In this document: piece after piece, positions 1-13,900 of the stretch
Position numbering within the stretch: the first letter of the stretch is position 1
Layout: each line of letters starts with the position of its first letter
Assembly: GCA_014338405.1 (NCBI GenBank)
Contig: JTDE01000201.1
Location: forward strand, 14,302 to 78,301
Length of the DNA stretch: 64,000 bases
Reading direction: 5' to 3'
Source of the DNA: Paragonimus skrjabini miyazakii
Lineage: Eukaryota; Platyhelminthes; Trematoda; Plagiorchiida; Troglotrematidae
Position numbers and translations under genes: made by a program
Notes under the pieces: model-generated
Database searches by the model: none
Seen by the model: the letters and a program-made list of their open reading frames with translations, nothing else
Told to the model about the DNA's origin: nothing

Positions 1-887
1 TTCGGTTGTTCGTCTGTAAGGTGTAAACACCTTGATGTCGAAGATTTGGACTTAGACAGTTTTTTGGTAGTTGTGCTCTCTTTCCTCCATTTTTCCCTGG
101 CTAGAGCCCGATTTTTCCTTCCTGATTGTATGATGGTTAAGCATCAGCGCGAATCACTGGTATATTGCTATTTTCAGTGATGAGCATAATCACCCGACTT
201 TAACCTCTACGGTTTTGTAGGGTCACTTGGAATGGAGTGTATACGAAAACTGGTGGCTACTGGAACTAACGATGATTCTAAAGAAACACTGGAATTACCT
301 TTTACGTAGCCTAATCGTGAGACTGACGTCAGGCATTCTACGGGAGTGTGGTGGGTGGGTGGATGCAGGTACATAATAGCAACTTGATTCAACAAGTTAC
401 TAATCAGAAACATGTCATTGGCTCTTGTGAGTGTAAAACATATTGATTTGTGAGGTACACTCTTTATGGTTCACAGTATCTTTCGAAATGTTTCAAAAAG
501 GGTCAGCATGGTATATTGGAGGATATCTACTCAAATTATTTTACGCATGATGTCAAAAAGATTGGGTGTTCTGTTTAACATGCTGTTCAATAGTTCGCAT
601 TGTACAGCACAACTGAAGCGTGTCCTGTTTGACGTTGACCCCCTTATTGGCTTGTTAGTTGTAGCGCTTCTGACGACAATCACCTATGGCAGTTAGCAGT
701 ATATTCTTTCAAGATCTATTTATCTGAATTCTTAATATGGCTTTGTCTGTTAAACTCTTTCAGCCATCTCCTGCTTTTTGTTTAAGAAAACTTTGTCTGC
801 CCGATTGCACGATGAGGTCTTCTGATCAACTCTGAAACAAGTAATAAGGAACCTTGTCCGGAACTCAATTAGTCGTTCAACTTTTAG
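1..887. other. Upstream flank of the C14orf119-like gene
   Basis: No recognisable coding sequence or named repeat is visible here. Short open frames occur on both strands but have no family resemblance. Promoter elements of the gene that starts at 888 probably lie in this stretch, but I see no distinctive motif that I could defend. Confidence 0.4.
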
Positions 888-1292
888 ATGAGTTTTCAAC
901 TGCCACCCATACAGGCCGTTTGTCTCGTCACACGCTGGTTTTCCCAGTGGAACGAATGGGAACGGGAGATTTTCGTGCACAATTTGAGCACGCTGGAGCA
1001 GACTGATTGTTATCTTTCAATTGAGCCTCCGAATTCATGTTCCGATTCTCTATCTAATGATGACGCCGTCGATACGTACCTGGCAAGTCTAATTGACAAT
1101 GGTCTGCATCTTGGTCCGGATGTTGCCGGACAGCCTACTGTGTTTGAATGTCAATTACGCTTGTTCCACAAGTGGTACCCGGATTGGCCATTGGAACAGC
1201 GATGCCAGCTGGCCGAATGTTTAAAACAATTGCAACTTCAGTTTATTCATTCTAACTCACCACTCTCCAATGCGATTCCCAGCAGCCCTTGA
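888..1292 (+). CDS. C14orf119-like conserved protein (single exon, 134 aa)
   Basis: This intronless frame encodes 134 residues. The first half contains VTRWFSQWNEWEREIF, which lines up with the LHWFANWSGPQRERFL segment of human C14orf119. The second half contains TVFECQLRLFHKWYPDW followed by EQR, matching the human segment FECQLHLWDQWFRGW followed by EQR. Length and order agree with the human protein (about 140 residues). The start is well bounded: an in-frame TAG lies directly before the ATG at 888, and MSFQLPPIQAV aligns with the human region just before the first block. That same TAG sits in a pyrimidine-rich context, so a spliced 5' UTR or extra N-terminal exon is possible. The molecular function of this family is not established, so none is assigned. 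The gene is convergent with the dynein gene, which ends at 4812 on the opposite strand. A candidate AATAAA lies about 600 bp downstream. Confidence 0.8.
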   Translation: MSFQLPPIQAVCLVTRWFSQWNEWEREIFVHNLSTLEQTDCYLSIEPPNSCSDSLSNDDAVDTYLASLIDNGLHLGPDVAGQPTVFECQLRLFHKWYPDWPLEQRCQLAECLKQLQLQFIHSNSPLSNAIPSSP

Positions 1293-1898
1293 GAAGCATC
1301 CATTTCACATGCTGTGCGAAATGCAACGAAAAAACGATGGTTATGGTACGCAAGATCCTCTATTTTCATACCACCCAAGTTCTTTCAGTTTTATTACAAT
1401 CCTTCCTACTAACGGCTGCTCATTTTCTTAAAGACACTTGTCTGGCTTCTGCCGAACAAACTTGCCGACATTTTTGACACGTTTATCAATCAACCTACTC
1501 CCATCTCCCACATATTTTATCTTTTGGCTGAAAAGTGTCTTTACTCATCTTCCCTCCATATAGTTTTTCCATCGGATCATTTGCCTGTATTCGTCTACCA
1601 GAAAGCGGAATCCATTGTTTTATCTCTAAACTCCCCCAAGCTTGGTGATACTGACACCAGTTGAATGTTACTGGTTTGATTCCTGGAAGTGTATAGTATA
1701 GTGCTTCAGGCTGGGTTGAAACAGTCAGATAACACTTGGTCCATGTTAAGTAGGGTTTCCGGTTGTTACATTTCACGAGGTTTGCTTATGTTTGGTTAGG
1801 TTCCTCAGACTTAAACAAAAACAACCAGAGTAACCGGGACCAGAATTCGGCTGGTATTCGATTTCGATGTGTCGTGGATTTAATTTATCCGTTTTGCT

Positions 1899-1904
1899 AA
1901 TAAA
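1899..1904 (+). promoter_or_regulatory. Candidate poly(A) signal AATAAA
   Basis: A plus-strand AATAAA lies about 600 bp past the stop codon of the C14orf119-like gene, inside an AT-rich stretch. It is a plausible cleavage signal, but such hexamers are common in AT-rich DNA. Confidence 0.3.
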
Positions 1905-2299
1905 ATGGTGTGATGGATATCCATCCGGTAGACGCACTGAGCACTTGACGCATATTAGTTGAGACTTGTGCTTTGTGCTAATAGGTTGTGTGATCTGCGA
2001 ATAGTTGTTCTATATAAGTGCGCCCCGTGTCCGTTACACACTAATGGAAGAGATGGATTGGTGAGAGTTAGCGTTTTATTGTTGACAGTGAGCTCACTGT
2101 TAATGACGCCTTTTCGCCCAACCAAATCCTCGAACTTTTATCGATGGTTTAAACTATGCCCAGTTTTTTTCATTGAAGCTGGGAGCTTCAACCTAACTGA
2201 GGAAAGTCCTGATCACGGGATTGGATTGAATGTAAAGATCTTGTTTATTTTCTCCCCGAAAAGACCGAATAGACTGACAGATAGTCACATAAGTTTGTC

Positions 2300-2545
2300 G
2301 TCGAGTGTTTGGATGTGATTATTCAGTCAGGCCTATTGTGAGGTTACTGCCGTTCTATTTGACACGCTGATCTAACACCTACAAGGCCGGACTGCAAACT
2401 ATGGTTTGGATGAGAACATGCACTACTGATGCGTTCTAATACGAGCGAAACTAAAACCTAGTGCTTCCCGTTGATGTGGACTAGCCGAATGGCTTATCAG
2501 AATGCGATGGCCGCGATCAAGTGTGGGTGGTGTTCTTTTTGAGCT
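2300..2545 (+). mobile_element. tRNA-derived SINE with decayed hammerhead ribozyme (copy a)
   Basis: The order of blocks matches the other copies: a degenerate tRNA-like head, the ribozyme segment at 2420-2464, then a tail ending in the family motif 'gcgatcaagtgtgggtggtgttc'-like sequence. Stem I pairs GCACTA with TAGTGC. The core reads CTGATGC instead of CTGATGA, so the conserved A9 is lost and self-cleavage is unlikely. Confidence 0.65.
2420..2464 (+). ncRNA. Hammerhead ribozyme, inactive copy
   Basis: CTGATG...GAAAC blocks lie between the complementary arms GCACTA (2420-2425) and TAGTGC (2459-2464). The catalytic-core A after CTGATG is replaced by C, and the cleavage-site GTC is replaced by ACC. 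Confidence 0.55.
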
Positions 2546-4566
2546 TACGCAGTTATTTGTTCACCAGCTGGTTAGTACGATTAATTTGATCGAAGTTAGC
2601 GCATCTTGGCATTTCCTGGGTCACATGACTGTATGTCTCATACTAGCGCACACTTTGTGGTGTAAAACTGGAAAACGTTATTTAATATGAATTTTAAAAA
2701 TAAGCTAGACTTATCAGACGTTTCTTCTTTATGTAAAAACGGTGCTGACTGGTCAAGGATTTAACTTTTTATACTAAAACAAACACATTATTCGATTTCA
2801 TCTAGCATATTAAGAATATATCTGTTTAGCTTATCCTTCTAAGCACAACGTGTTACCCAAATTCTGCTTTCCTGACGTTTCATTAGCTAGTGACATTCAG
2901 CAAATTTCCATCCCATGCTGTTCATCAGCTTACTGAGGATAGCTTGTAATAACGTCAACTTTTGCCTCAAACGATCTGGGTTTAAGCCTCAGTTTTCTAA
3001 ACAACTCGACAAGGTTTGGCTTATACGTTGCGGTGTACACATTTAAGAATGAGTTTGCAAGTAATCTGTTGCACCGTTACTTGTTACTGCGTAGTAGTTG
3101 AGGTAATATGAGCTGGATACTGCAGGTTGGCCAGACGCAGATGAGGAGTTGTTTGAACTCTTGATTCTGTTTGTTGATTAGTGTCGTTATGATTATACTG
3201 TCGCGGTTTAAAAACACCACTGGTTACAACCTTTTACAATGTCTAACTGCAGATGCATATAGTAGGGTACGTTTGACATCAGTAGTTACGTGCATTGATT
3301 TCACCAGGTCGCTTTCTCCGATTCCGTAAATATGCAGATGGGTGGCATACGAGGAACATATCAAGCTATCAAAGTAAATGTCAGGAGGTCGAGTTATGTA
3401 CAAGGGTGTATAATTTACTATTCCCGAAGGCATCATGCGACGATCTCACTGCACAAATAATGGTGTCAATACATGTAGATAACGATTGCCAAAAATACAT
3501 AGCACGTTCAAATTTGCGCGCACATCTGTTAGTCTCCAACAAGTGCTGCTTAAAACCGGTTTCGGTAGGCCGTGTATGTCTTCGACAGGTATTTATGTCT
3601 CAAGTGTAGTTGCCGTGACACAAGCCATTACAGATACCACATTTAAAAATTAGTAATCGTAAAACTCGGTCGTAGCGCTTTCCTGAGTAAACCTTTCGAG
3701 GAGTTTGCCATAGCTCGAATGACAGTCAAACGCGGACAGTAGTGTGTTTCAACTGCTTGGCGTACACAAGCTTTTTCAGTTTTTTTTTGTTCCGCGTGTA
3801 AATGTGGCTTCTTTCGTTCCAGTATGAGAGCTAATATAACCGCTGAATTCTAGCATAGTGCGTTTGGGAGATCGTTTCGGTTAAGAAGTAGCAAGGTTTG
3901 CATCCAATGATTTATCCTGCTGATTACTGCCTAAAGCTTCTTAGATAGGTTAACTTTTACCATTGTGAGGATAATCTATACTTCTGACGAAAACTCTAAT
4001 CTGCATACGAATATTTTAGTACATCATGGTCACTTCGTGAAAGTGTAACTCTCGTAGCTGTTCATCCCTATGGTTACCTGAATTCGACTTGGGGCATATC
4101 AATTCTGACTAATTAATTCACGTCTGTGATTGCTTAGATGGATGTTCAACTTGTTTACATCGGAATGTTTTTATTTTTAGGGTGTTCTGATGTGATCGTT
4201 TTGTTTCTGCGATTTATTCCCTATGTTCATGTAACGGGTCGACATTACGGCCAATGTCTAATTACGCCCGCACTGGTACTACTCTTGGCTTATGTATTTT
4301 GCTTCTCCTGTGTATTTTTACTTCCAGTATGTGCTAGCCCTCAACAAAATCAGTTGAATAGCTCGTAATAAGCGACTATACGCGTATGTACAGTCTTCGA
4401 TCAGTTTGCCATCGTAAACGAGTATGGTTTCCTATTAAAGCCCGCTAGTACTACATCGGCGGTTAACCAATCACTGGCTTAATTTCGTTTTTGCTTTCTA
4501 ATGTGTTTAATTCCTCTTTTATATTGTTGTGTTCTAAAAGCCTCAGCAGTTAGACGATTTCGGCTC

Positions 4567-4572
4567 TTTATT
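4567..4572 (-). promoter_or_regulatory. Candidate poly(A) signal of the dynein gene
   Basis: On the minus strand an AATAAA lies about 240 bp after the dynein stop codon, a normal 3' UTR distance. No other strong hexamer is closer. Confidence 0.45.
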
Positions 4573-4811
4573 GTGTTCGTTTTCTTACAATCGAGGGCTA
4601 GGGTGCCCACAGATGTGCTGGTCTTCAAAGACTTCCGGGAAATCAGACTCTTCGATAGTAAAGGAAGATAGGTGCACCTGTGCACAAAAATCGTGTGTCA
4701 AAATGATAAAACTCCTACTTCCACTTCGAATACGAAGAGGAAAAACAGGTATGGCGTTCAGATTAGAATGTTGGCCTGGCGAACACGGAAAATCTGTTGT
4801 GAAATGTAAGC

Positions 4812-4933
4812 TCAGTAGTTCAGGGCGCATAAAAGTGCTACACCGCGTTGGATCCAGTGTTTCTCTTCCTTGTCTGTTGGGATATCGATTGCGAACACAA
4901 AATTGGTCGAGTGCCCAGTAGTAGAAAGTGTAC
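4812..4933 (-). CDS. DNAH1: DNAH1-like last exon E17 (C-terminus and stop)
   Basis: The 122-nt terminal exon encodes TLSTTGHSTNFVFAIDIPT, then HWIQRGVALLCALNY and a TGA stop at 4812-4814. It is read in a frame different from the longer open stretch on the same strand, so it is easily missed. The acceptor is CTCACCTCAG. The match to the human DNAH1 C-terminus is close and colinear. Confidence 0.95.
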
Positions 4934-7900
4934 CTGAGGTGAGAAACAGTGACGTGATTGATCCAAGTTACTGCACGGATAATAAACATGGAAATAGTGT
5001 AACCAATAATTTAAATCATTTTTGGGACATTCTGTGAGCAGTCACTGACTACGTGCCTCTCAACATTGCATACTACGTAATATAACGACAGATATGCACT
5101 ATCCGTGTGATTCTGGCTAAAAAAAACGGAACTATCCTATCAAGTCAAAGCTTAACATCATAACTTTCACCCAGCACCACCGTGCCACACGCTGATCAGC
5201 CGATTGTCACTTCTAGGTTATGTGGAAATCACGTTTCAACATGATGTGGTTTGACAATCCCAATATGTGTCCGAATCACTCGGCCTATGTGGCGAGATCA
5301 ACACACTTGGCATGTAATATTGGTCTGTTCCGAAAACACATTGACCAACAGTGTGATCACTTATGTGATGCCACACACACTGTTATGGCAACCTAGTGCA
5401 GTAGACATGCAGAGCAGCGAGGGTATGCCAGCGACACAGCTAACAAAGATCGACAGTTACCATCCGGAATAGTTTCATGATACACGATCCGCTTATAATT
5501 ACGTTGTGGATGCCATTCCGAATGATGGACTTGAAAAACAATAAGCTGTCTTCTAGTCCATTTAAAATGGGTACGGTTAAATTCTCATCTCATATGATCA
5601 TCCATGTTGGTACCGTCAGATAGCTTGTGTGGCTTTTTTTTAGAAATCCCTCAATATTACAACTTGTCTATCTTTCCTTATATGCCAGCAGGTCTTGCCT
5701 ATCTCAGCCAGCTTCTGTATTCTCAATCTGTGGACGCTTCCAGTGACACTGAGCCTATGGTGTTTGTCTTCGTTCGAAATTCCTGTCAGACGGTCTAGAA
5801 TCTAGATGTACGATCACCAAAATCCGTGGGTGTGTCTGGGCTGGTGATAGCGACTCGGAAAATGGTCTTTCATGCTGTTAACTGTATCGTATGGAACAAC
5901 ACGGCCGTCCTATGTTGCGGCTATATATATACAAATAAAAAAACGATGTGTAAAGCGTGTTAAATGATGCGTGGTCGATCGGTAAAGTCTCAGCCGTGTA
6001 CTACGGTTCAGTCTCCCATGATCTGTACGTCGTTACGTGTTTCCGAATGGTCACGATTGTGTGTTATGAGCGTCACCGAGGAGTGATTGCGTCACTCGGA
6101 CAATTTTTGGGTAGTGTTAGTTGGAAGTAGCTCGCGGACGGTCGCGAGTTCGAGCCACATTCGTATTTGATAACTTTCTGATATATAGGAGTGTAGCCGA
6201 GACCAGGTTATCAGAACGGCCCGCTCTTCTGTTCTAATCGAGGAGATGTCTGACTCTTTCATGTGTACGATTGAGTAATTTTTGGATTGGTACGCCGAAA
6301 ATTTATGGGCCTTCTAATGGTCAGATGTGAGAACTCGCAGACAAAAAGTCCCCAACCGCTTTTGTAGTCGAGCGTTTCCGATTACAATCCAAACAGCGTG
6401 TTCCATGTATGACATATATAATAAAATATCGTAACAGCTAACATGTTTTACATGTACAAGCTGCACATGGTGAATTGAATGTTAACGTTTTTACCTAAGA
6501 ATTGATGGATGGTATCGTCAGCATTCAGGTAGTAGCGATTCCCTACGATTTGCGTTGAATCTTTTGTCAGTATGGTTATCTCAATTGTAGGTTCGTGTGC
6601 CTTAGATCAGGTACATGTGCCTGAGGTAAGATCGTAGAAAACTGTGTTCTGAATACCCACTACCCGCTCAAAAGCATTTAAGAACCTCGACACATAACCT
6701 ACTTGAACTTTCAGACAGGGTTTCCAAACTATCGAACAGGGCTTGATCGGAGATGATGTACTTGGAATTTCAAAATTAGCAATGATAAGGTCATAACCAA
6801 ACTGGATATTCTCTGCTTACCTGCTCGGGTGAGTGTTTTATAAACAGGACATTCGTAGCTTCCTTTTGTCGATGGCTTACGATGGGCTACGGGGATTAAC
6901 CAAATAATTGGCATGTTCACATAGAGCTCCTTTGGTCGAGACTCGCCCAGAAGGTGGCGTTGAAAGTCCCAGCGGGCACCCTCAAGAAACAGACCACGAA
7001 TATAGCTTCCATCCGCTGGAACTTCTGTCAGTTCGGCTACTCCTTGTTTCATAACCTGAAAGAAGAGATCGTGATAAGTTGTACCTGTTATCTGTCGTGT
7101 GAGAAAAGTTGAATGGTAACACCTGATAGATGTTTAGACTGCTGTTATCTTAAGACAAATAGTTGCTTGCATTGGTATGGTCTGCATTAGCTAGGGAAGT
7201 CAGACTTCCCTCGAATTGTCCTTGTTTTGATAAATTTGAAAATCGCTTATCTAGCAACACCTATTAACGATTATAATTCGTCCTTACGTTTTCGTTAAAT
7301 AATCTGAGGATCGTCACCGTCTCATGTCTTTAATACAGGCTTGTCCCTCGTGCGTCCACCCTCGTGTTCTTGAACTGTGCCCTTTCGTACGCGTTGTCCG
7401 TTTAGCACCTCGGCTTGTCTCTCTTATAGTTCCACTAGTTTTTATGTGATTTGCGTTGTCAATCGAATATTTCATGCAGTCTTTTATCTATTCTCTGGTG
7501 TAGCCGCGTGCTGCCAGTTATGCTTATCGTCTCATTTTAGCATAACGAAACCTATCTTTAATGTTAAGTGTTCAGTTATCCATGTGTAACTGTCCAACAC
7601 CAGCTAGTTGGTTTTTAAGTCTACCACCTTTTAGTTACCCCGGTATCGACGTACGTCGTTGGGGCTTAATTGGTCCACTAACCATTCTAAAATTCGTTCG
7701 TGTCCATCGAACTAGACTTTCAGCTCCCACTACTACCCCTTCGAAGTCAGTTGTATCACGTAGCTCCCGCTTGTAGGCTGCGATGCAACCATCCTTTTCT
7801 CTCCACTTGCCGTTGGTATCCAGTTATGTTATCTTGACCGATACTGTTAAGATCACAGAGTAACGTCAGATCAACCCGATTTGCTCTTATGCGTATGGGG

Positions 7901-10900
7901 TTATTTGCATGTTTCCGGAAGAGTGCAATTAGGCAATGCCAATCTCCGCTCACGTGAGTGGATAATTACTTTACTATTTTTCTGATTGAATTGCATACTC
8001 TACATGCCAGCACAGCATCTTCCGCAATAGGCGTTATTTTCTGAGACCGTAAAACAGTTCGGTAAAACCGCGGGACGGTCAACCAACTGCGTGGTCACGA
8101 AACACAGAGATCCTGATTGTTCCGATGAGTAGAGTAGGCAGTCGCCACTTGCTCGGTTAGAATCCTCTGGATTATTCAAATCGCTGGCCAGAAGCGTTAT
8201 CCGAGATAACAGCCTGCCACAATAGGTTATTCCACATCACTGTTCGGGCCACAGTATATTTTGCTCCGGCTTGCGGTCGTTATCAATGAATGAATTCAAA
8301 TATTAGTGTACTTTCTGATCCAATGTCATGTGAACGATCGACGTGGGACTGCCCTGGATATTGTCATTGACTGGGATTCTAAGCGGGACATCATTCACAA
8401 ATCGAATTACGTTTCATATTAAAGTATGGTTCTTCAACCAAATTCGAGTGTCGCTCTTATTAGGGCTCGTCGATGAAGCATATCGTGATCTGTTTGAGAT
8501 AACAGAATTCCAGCTCGCTCGTGTACGCGAGTTGTATACGCTTGGTTGGTTATTTTTCATAAACAGATTTGGTCGCTACACGGTGATAATTGCACTGAGT
8601 GTGTTTCACTAGGATGTTATACCCCCTCAATGTTTTTTTCCGGTTCAGTTGTCCCACACTAACCTGTTCTTGTGGGAAGAGAATATCATGGATTCTTGCT
8701 AATCGTATTATTTCCGCTGTCTTCGGGGTTTTGGCTCCGACTAATTAGCCGGTCGAATAAAAAGCGTTAGTTACCCTAATCGAATTTTACAGAATACTGA
8801 ATCCCACGCACACTTCGCCACTGAGGTACGTGTATACAAATAAAGATCCGTGAATGTACAGTACTTTTTCCCTCGCCCTGCATCTTCCGTTGGCTTCTTT
8901 TCTACAGGATGTTGCGTTATATTGCCTATCATTTTCGTTCGTTTTGGTCCACAGGGTTATACCGAACAGAGCAATAGGCCAAATACTTATGAATTCCTGT
9001 CTTTCTGCTCGTCTAAGAATAAAATGTGTTCGACGATTCGTGAATGTGAAGCAAACGTTTTCAGGTGCAGAGAAAGGAAACTGAATGTGATGGAAAACCG
9101 GTGTGTCTTATGGCAACTTATAACTTTTAAACAGATTTAAGTGACATACAACTACAACAAACAGTCAGACAACCAGTAGAGAGCAAGTGGACTGACACAT
9201 ATCTGGTGACTTGTAAGACGCCGTTAGGAAGATGACCTGGGGATTGTCGTGTCAGCTGCTCCTCGCATACACGCCGATCGAGTCGAGTTTTGAGCATCTT
9301 TGTCCAGTCGGCCGTGATCATAGAGTTAGATAATGTTTCCCATCGTGGGAAGACCTTAACGGGGAAGTTCTGTTTACGCAGTAGCCTGCCAATTTAAAAC
9401 TGAGGTTAAAGGGACCCTTTAATTGTTCGTTGCTGCTAGTGGTTGACCGGGTGTATTGGTAATTCTGTATGTTTACATTAAGTCTTTCCCCCAGGTATTT
9501 ATGTTTTATTGAGAACTGACCAAATTCTCCCAGGTTTTTCTTGATAGAGATTTGTCCTGAGTCCAGTGACTCTTCTGGTAGCCCGTCTCGATGCGCTTTC
9601 AATAACAATCATATCTTCTTATTCGGGCTGCATGTTTGCCTTCGCGTGATGGAGCACACTAGAGTTGTATATTTTGGGGAAGGCATCAGAATAAAATCGT
9701 CCACAAATTATCCCCAAAGGATTGTTTTTTTTTCTTCGTTATTTTAGCCACTTCGTGGACAGACCAATTGTCCGTCACTACAGTCTCGTCCGTGTACGGA
9801 TACGTTCAGGTTAGTGTTTTCAAGGCAGTAATCAGCACAGTGTTGATAGTAAATGTGTGTTCAGCCTTTACTCACGCTAGGCAAGAAGTTATGAACTGAC
9901 CGCTAATTAAAATAGTTCGCATTGTTCTGTTACTATCACCTGTGGCTCTATACATACCATGAGTAGTACTGTATGCCATTGTCAGAGATATTTTCCTTAC
10001 TAGTAACATGGCGGTTTGAGTTAAGTTCTTAAGCGCTTGCTAAGTATTGCATAATGTCACTTTCAGTCTTTGTTCGATATGGTGTGAACCAGTATTCTAC
10101 TTCTGAAACAATGACCCACTCAGTCAGCCGATATGTATTATCGACCTTGTGATACTGGTGTGATGCGGACGAGTGATCGACTCATACTACTCACACCACT
10201 ATCCAGTAGTGGGGCGACAGCATGGAGTTTGCCATCAGTGTAGCCGCAGGGAAAACACGAGAAGAAACGTCACACCAACACGACAATACAGTATGCCATG
10301 GAATAGTTCTGGTTACGCAAAGGAGCTGAGCATTAGCGTCTGTGACAGCCAGAACCTTCGGGACGATTGCCATATGCAGATGAGTGTTTTTGTTTCTTGT
10401 CCTGTCTGAACACCTAACTCGTGTCGATTTCCTAAATAAACCAACTGTGCGCCATCCGTGTTCTTGGCTCACAACACTGGGTGTCTCACGTAGTAGCGTT
10501 TTTAACCCCAGCTTGAATTGTTTTCCTTGAAGTCAGAGGAGTATGACTTACAATTGACAGTAACCGTCAAAAGCTCGCAGTTGAGGTAGAACCTCGTGAC
10601 ACAAACTAACTACTTGACTACCTAAAAGTGTAAAACTGATGAGTTGCATTATAGCACGTATTTCTCTAACCGGAACATCATCAAATGTGTAAAAGCAGTT
10701 AATAAGAAAAGGTATATAAAAACGTTTCTGAATGCGGAATATTTACCGGCTGCCCTCTGTAAATTTGCAAATAATATGCTTCGTGGAGGCTCCTCTTATA
10801 AACTGTGTGCAGCCCAGTATCAATAGACAACATGAAATTTATGTTGGCTCATCGCTGCCGTGATAGCGAACTAATGTGTTTGTAATGTTGCTGTTTTTCT

Positions 10901-13900
10901 GTGTGTGTGTGTGTGTGTATGTGCGTTATCTTATTATTTGGCTTGTTTGCAAAGTTTTGCTTTTCTGTGTAGATATCAAGTAACTACGGTGTACGCTTGT
11001 AAAAGTGAAAACAAATTCTACCGAATACATCGTTCAAATTTGTCCTCTTTGATCCTCTTATATCAATTTTAAAAAATTATAACGGAAATTTGTCTGGGTT
11101 GTAACATTTCCAATACACAACTTATTAACCTGATGTCAATTTGATCACATTAGCTATTGTCTGGTAGGTAAAAATCTTATGCTTATTATTGATCAGTATG
11201 AATAGTAGTGATGTTGGGTAAGCTATCTTGAGCCCTCCTTCTGTCAGTGGTTCGCCTAATTTCAAGCCTATCAAATAGGTATATGCATCGAACCTAGAAG
11301 ACGTAAGTTGTATGGTGATTCAGGCATCCCACGTGTCTCATTGGCCATGTTTATCTTATGCTTGCCGAGCGTTTACCGCGCTGGGCATTATTACTCGAAA
11401 CCAATAACGGTCGGAAAAAATTAGAATGCCGAAATTTTACGGGTTATAATGCATGTTTGTGTCGGACGGCAGTAAAAGAGCATAGAGTAAGGGAGGATCA
11501 AAACGAGAGGACTGAGATTCGCTTCCGAACTGGTAAACGTCATGAAAGCATGAAGCAAAATAAAGTCAATTTAATTAGAATGCCGATAGAGTGACGTGAC
11601 AGGCGAGCATAAGGCAAATACCCTCCAACAGGTAATGTGTTAACATTGGTGTTAGAAGTCCCACACCATCTCCAAGTTGCCTAGGTGGCCAAACAGATTG
11701 GAATGTCGTGCTGATGCCACGAATGTATACATCTAGGCGTCCTGATTAGACACCATGAATAAATATTGGCATTTCAAGCGACTCATCTGGTGTTGCGCCT
11801 TTAGCGAGTGACCTCGGAGACGGATATTCGTACTGAGCCTAACAGTATGCTTCAGAAGGTGCGATAACCGATTTACTGTTCTATAGACCACATTAAGGTC
11901 TCCTGCGATATGTCGGTAGTACATGAAGAATTGACAGTCTAAACAATCTTTCCAGATGGGAAGGTTCGTTGCTCCACAGCTGTGGTCGTTTAAAGACGAA
12001 TAGTAGGACTAACAGTTGACCTAGAATGAAACCCTGAAATATGCCGCTAGTTGCAGACGGTACGCCATTAATCTTTATATTAACATATCGATCATTCAGG
12101 CAGTCTGCTAGGCGTCAAAAGCCCCTTCGGAATCCATGCTGAACAGTAGGAAAAAGCGTACTGGATGCAGTGTAAGCCCTCAACTGGTCGTCGATAAACC
12201 ATTTAAGAATATTCGAGACATTGGATAATAAGACAACTGACGTGTAGTTGATAGACTCGTTCCGATCTCCCTCTCGAAGGCAGGAGATGTGGCGCAGTTC
12301 TTTCAGGTCCCCGGAAGCTTATCCTGGTCTAGAGAGCGATTGAACAACTCGATGGTCCTCCCAGGTTTCCGGCGCATCTTTCCAACATTGGAAAAATGAG
12401 ATCAGGTTTGGCTGACTTTTCTGTTTTTCGAACCACGATACATGGCGTGATAGTTATAGTTGTGAGGTCACCAGAAGTATTACTCCAAATGACGATTTTT
12501 ATGCTTCCTCGGGTGTTAGCAAAGACGCTGACAGTGAGTTCAGAGAACATCCATCTCTAGGTAAGAGGCGGTGATGGTATCTCCATCGTTCAGATGTAGA
12601 GCCGTAGGACTATTTTTGGTGTTGTACAGAAATTTCTGGTTGATTCGAAAATGATTTATCAGCTTAGCTTAACATTATTGTTAATCTTTTCGCGTTGCAA
12701 AGTTGATTGGCGCGTGATTGTTCAGTACCCTCTAGTTGATACATATTCCAAGTAGATCCCTTGGAGATAGACAATTTCTTTGCACACTACGTAATCGGCT
12801 TTTGCCTTCTATTATTTCGACTGCTTCATGAAGATATGCTTATTAATAAATTGAGTTATTGCAATGATTATCTAATTAATAGATTGCAGCTTCCGCCCAA
12901 CTTGTACCACCAAATCCCCATGATAGGCTGGTTATGTAGTAGTTCCTTTTGGAACTACGTGTGGGGAACTGGATGCACTTCGCTTAATATATCAGAAATA
13001 ATGACCTTGTGATCATTACAATCTATTTGGGCGTCGTTACAGAGGTTACTAGCCATGTGCGGCTCACTGATTAAGATGTAGTTTTGTTTAGACGGTCTCT
13101 GAGAGGTCCAACAGCGTGGACAACACTTACGGTTTTCCGCTTAGTCGACCGCATCATAAAATTCGTATGCCGGATTATTTTGTGGAGCGTGAGCTTCAGT
13201 GGAATCAAACTTAAGCTGAGGATGTTTAAAATCGCCCGTAAATGGGAGGTGCGAAAATCCTGTTGAGAGTGGCTTACGTATGACATTATTTCACCGCTCG
13301 TTGTTGCCCAGTGAGGAGGCTGGAGGACAGTAAATTGCACCAGTCAAACAGAAGGGCGTGCCAGTGAAATGTACATGCGTCATGTGGTTTCAGATGAGTC
13401 ATATACCACAGACTTTCTCATGCACCAGTCAGTATGAGTTATAACACCGCCATTCCCACTTTCATATTTCCGATAAAGTGGAATAATTCTTGGTACATCC
13501 AGTTTTTCACCTTCAGCCTCTTTCAAACCTACGACAGCCGACCTTGCTGAGGTACACGCTTCAAGGATCTCATCATTTTTTGTCAAAGAAAGCCGCATTC
13601 ATTTAAAAACCTGCCGGCGAACGTGGAACTTGTTTACGGAAGGCACTTTTTGTCCTCCCCTACTCGTTTGCGTTTTTGTTAAGGTTAGTATTCCGGGCTG
13701 ATTGTCTGATATGTCTTCAATGTTCATCTTGTTTCTAACTATACTTGCACGTTTCTTAGACTTTTCTAAATCCGGCTATTGTAATCTACCTCACTACCAT
13801 CTGGATCCTGTTGTTCCAGTGAGCTTAAAGTTGTATCATTTTCGGTTATTTTTTTAGTTTCTTGCACAGCTTCGTAATTTGGTTGTTCCTTAACCATTTA

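Larger units (their letters stand above)
1293..4811. other. Intergenic region between two convergent genes
   Basis: This stretch holds the 3' flanks of the C14orf119-like gene and the dynein gene. A decayed hammerhead SINE copy lies at about 2300-2545 and a candidate dynein poly(A) signal at 4567-4572. A 76-codon hydrophobic frame at 4138-4368 is discussed under findings. I recognise nothing else. Confidence 0.5.

Noticed and set aside
4585..4989. 134-codon minus-strand frame as the dynein terminal exon frame
   Set aside because: The dynein C-terminus is in a different frame of the same strand (4812-4933). This longer frame is a shadow.
8343..8612. 89-codon plus-strand frame
   Set aside because: No recognisable motif, and composition consistent with chance.
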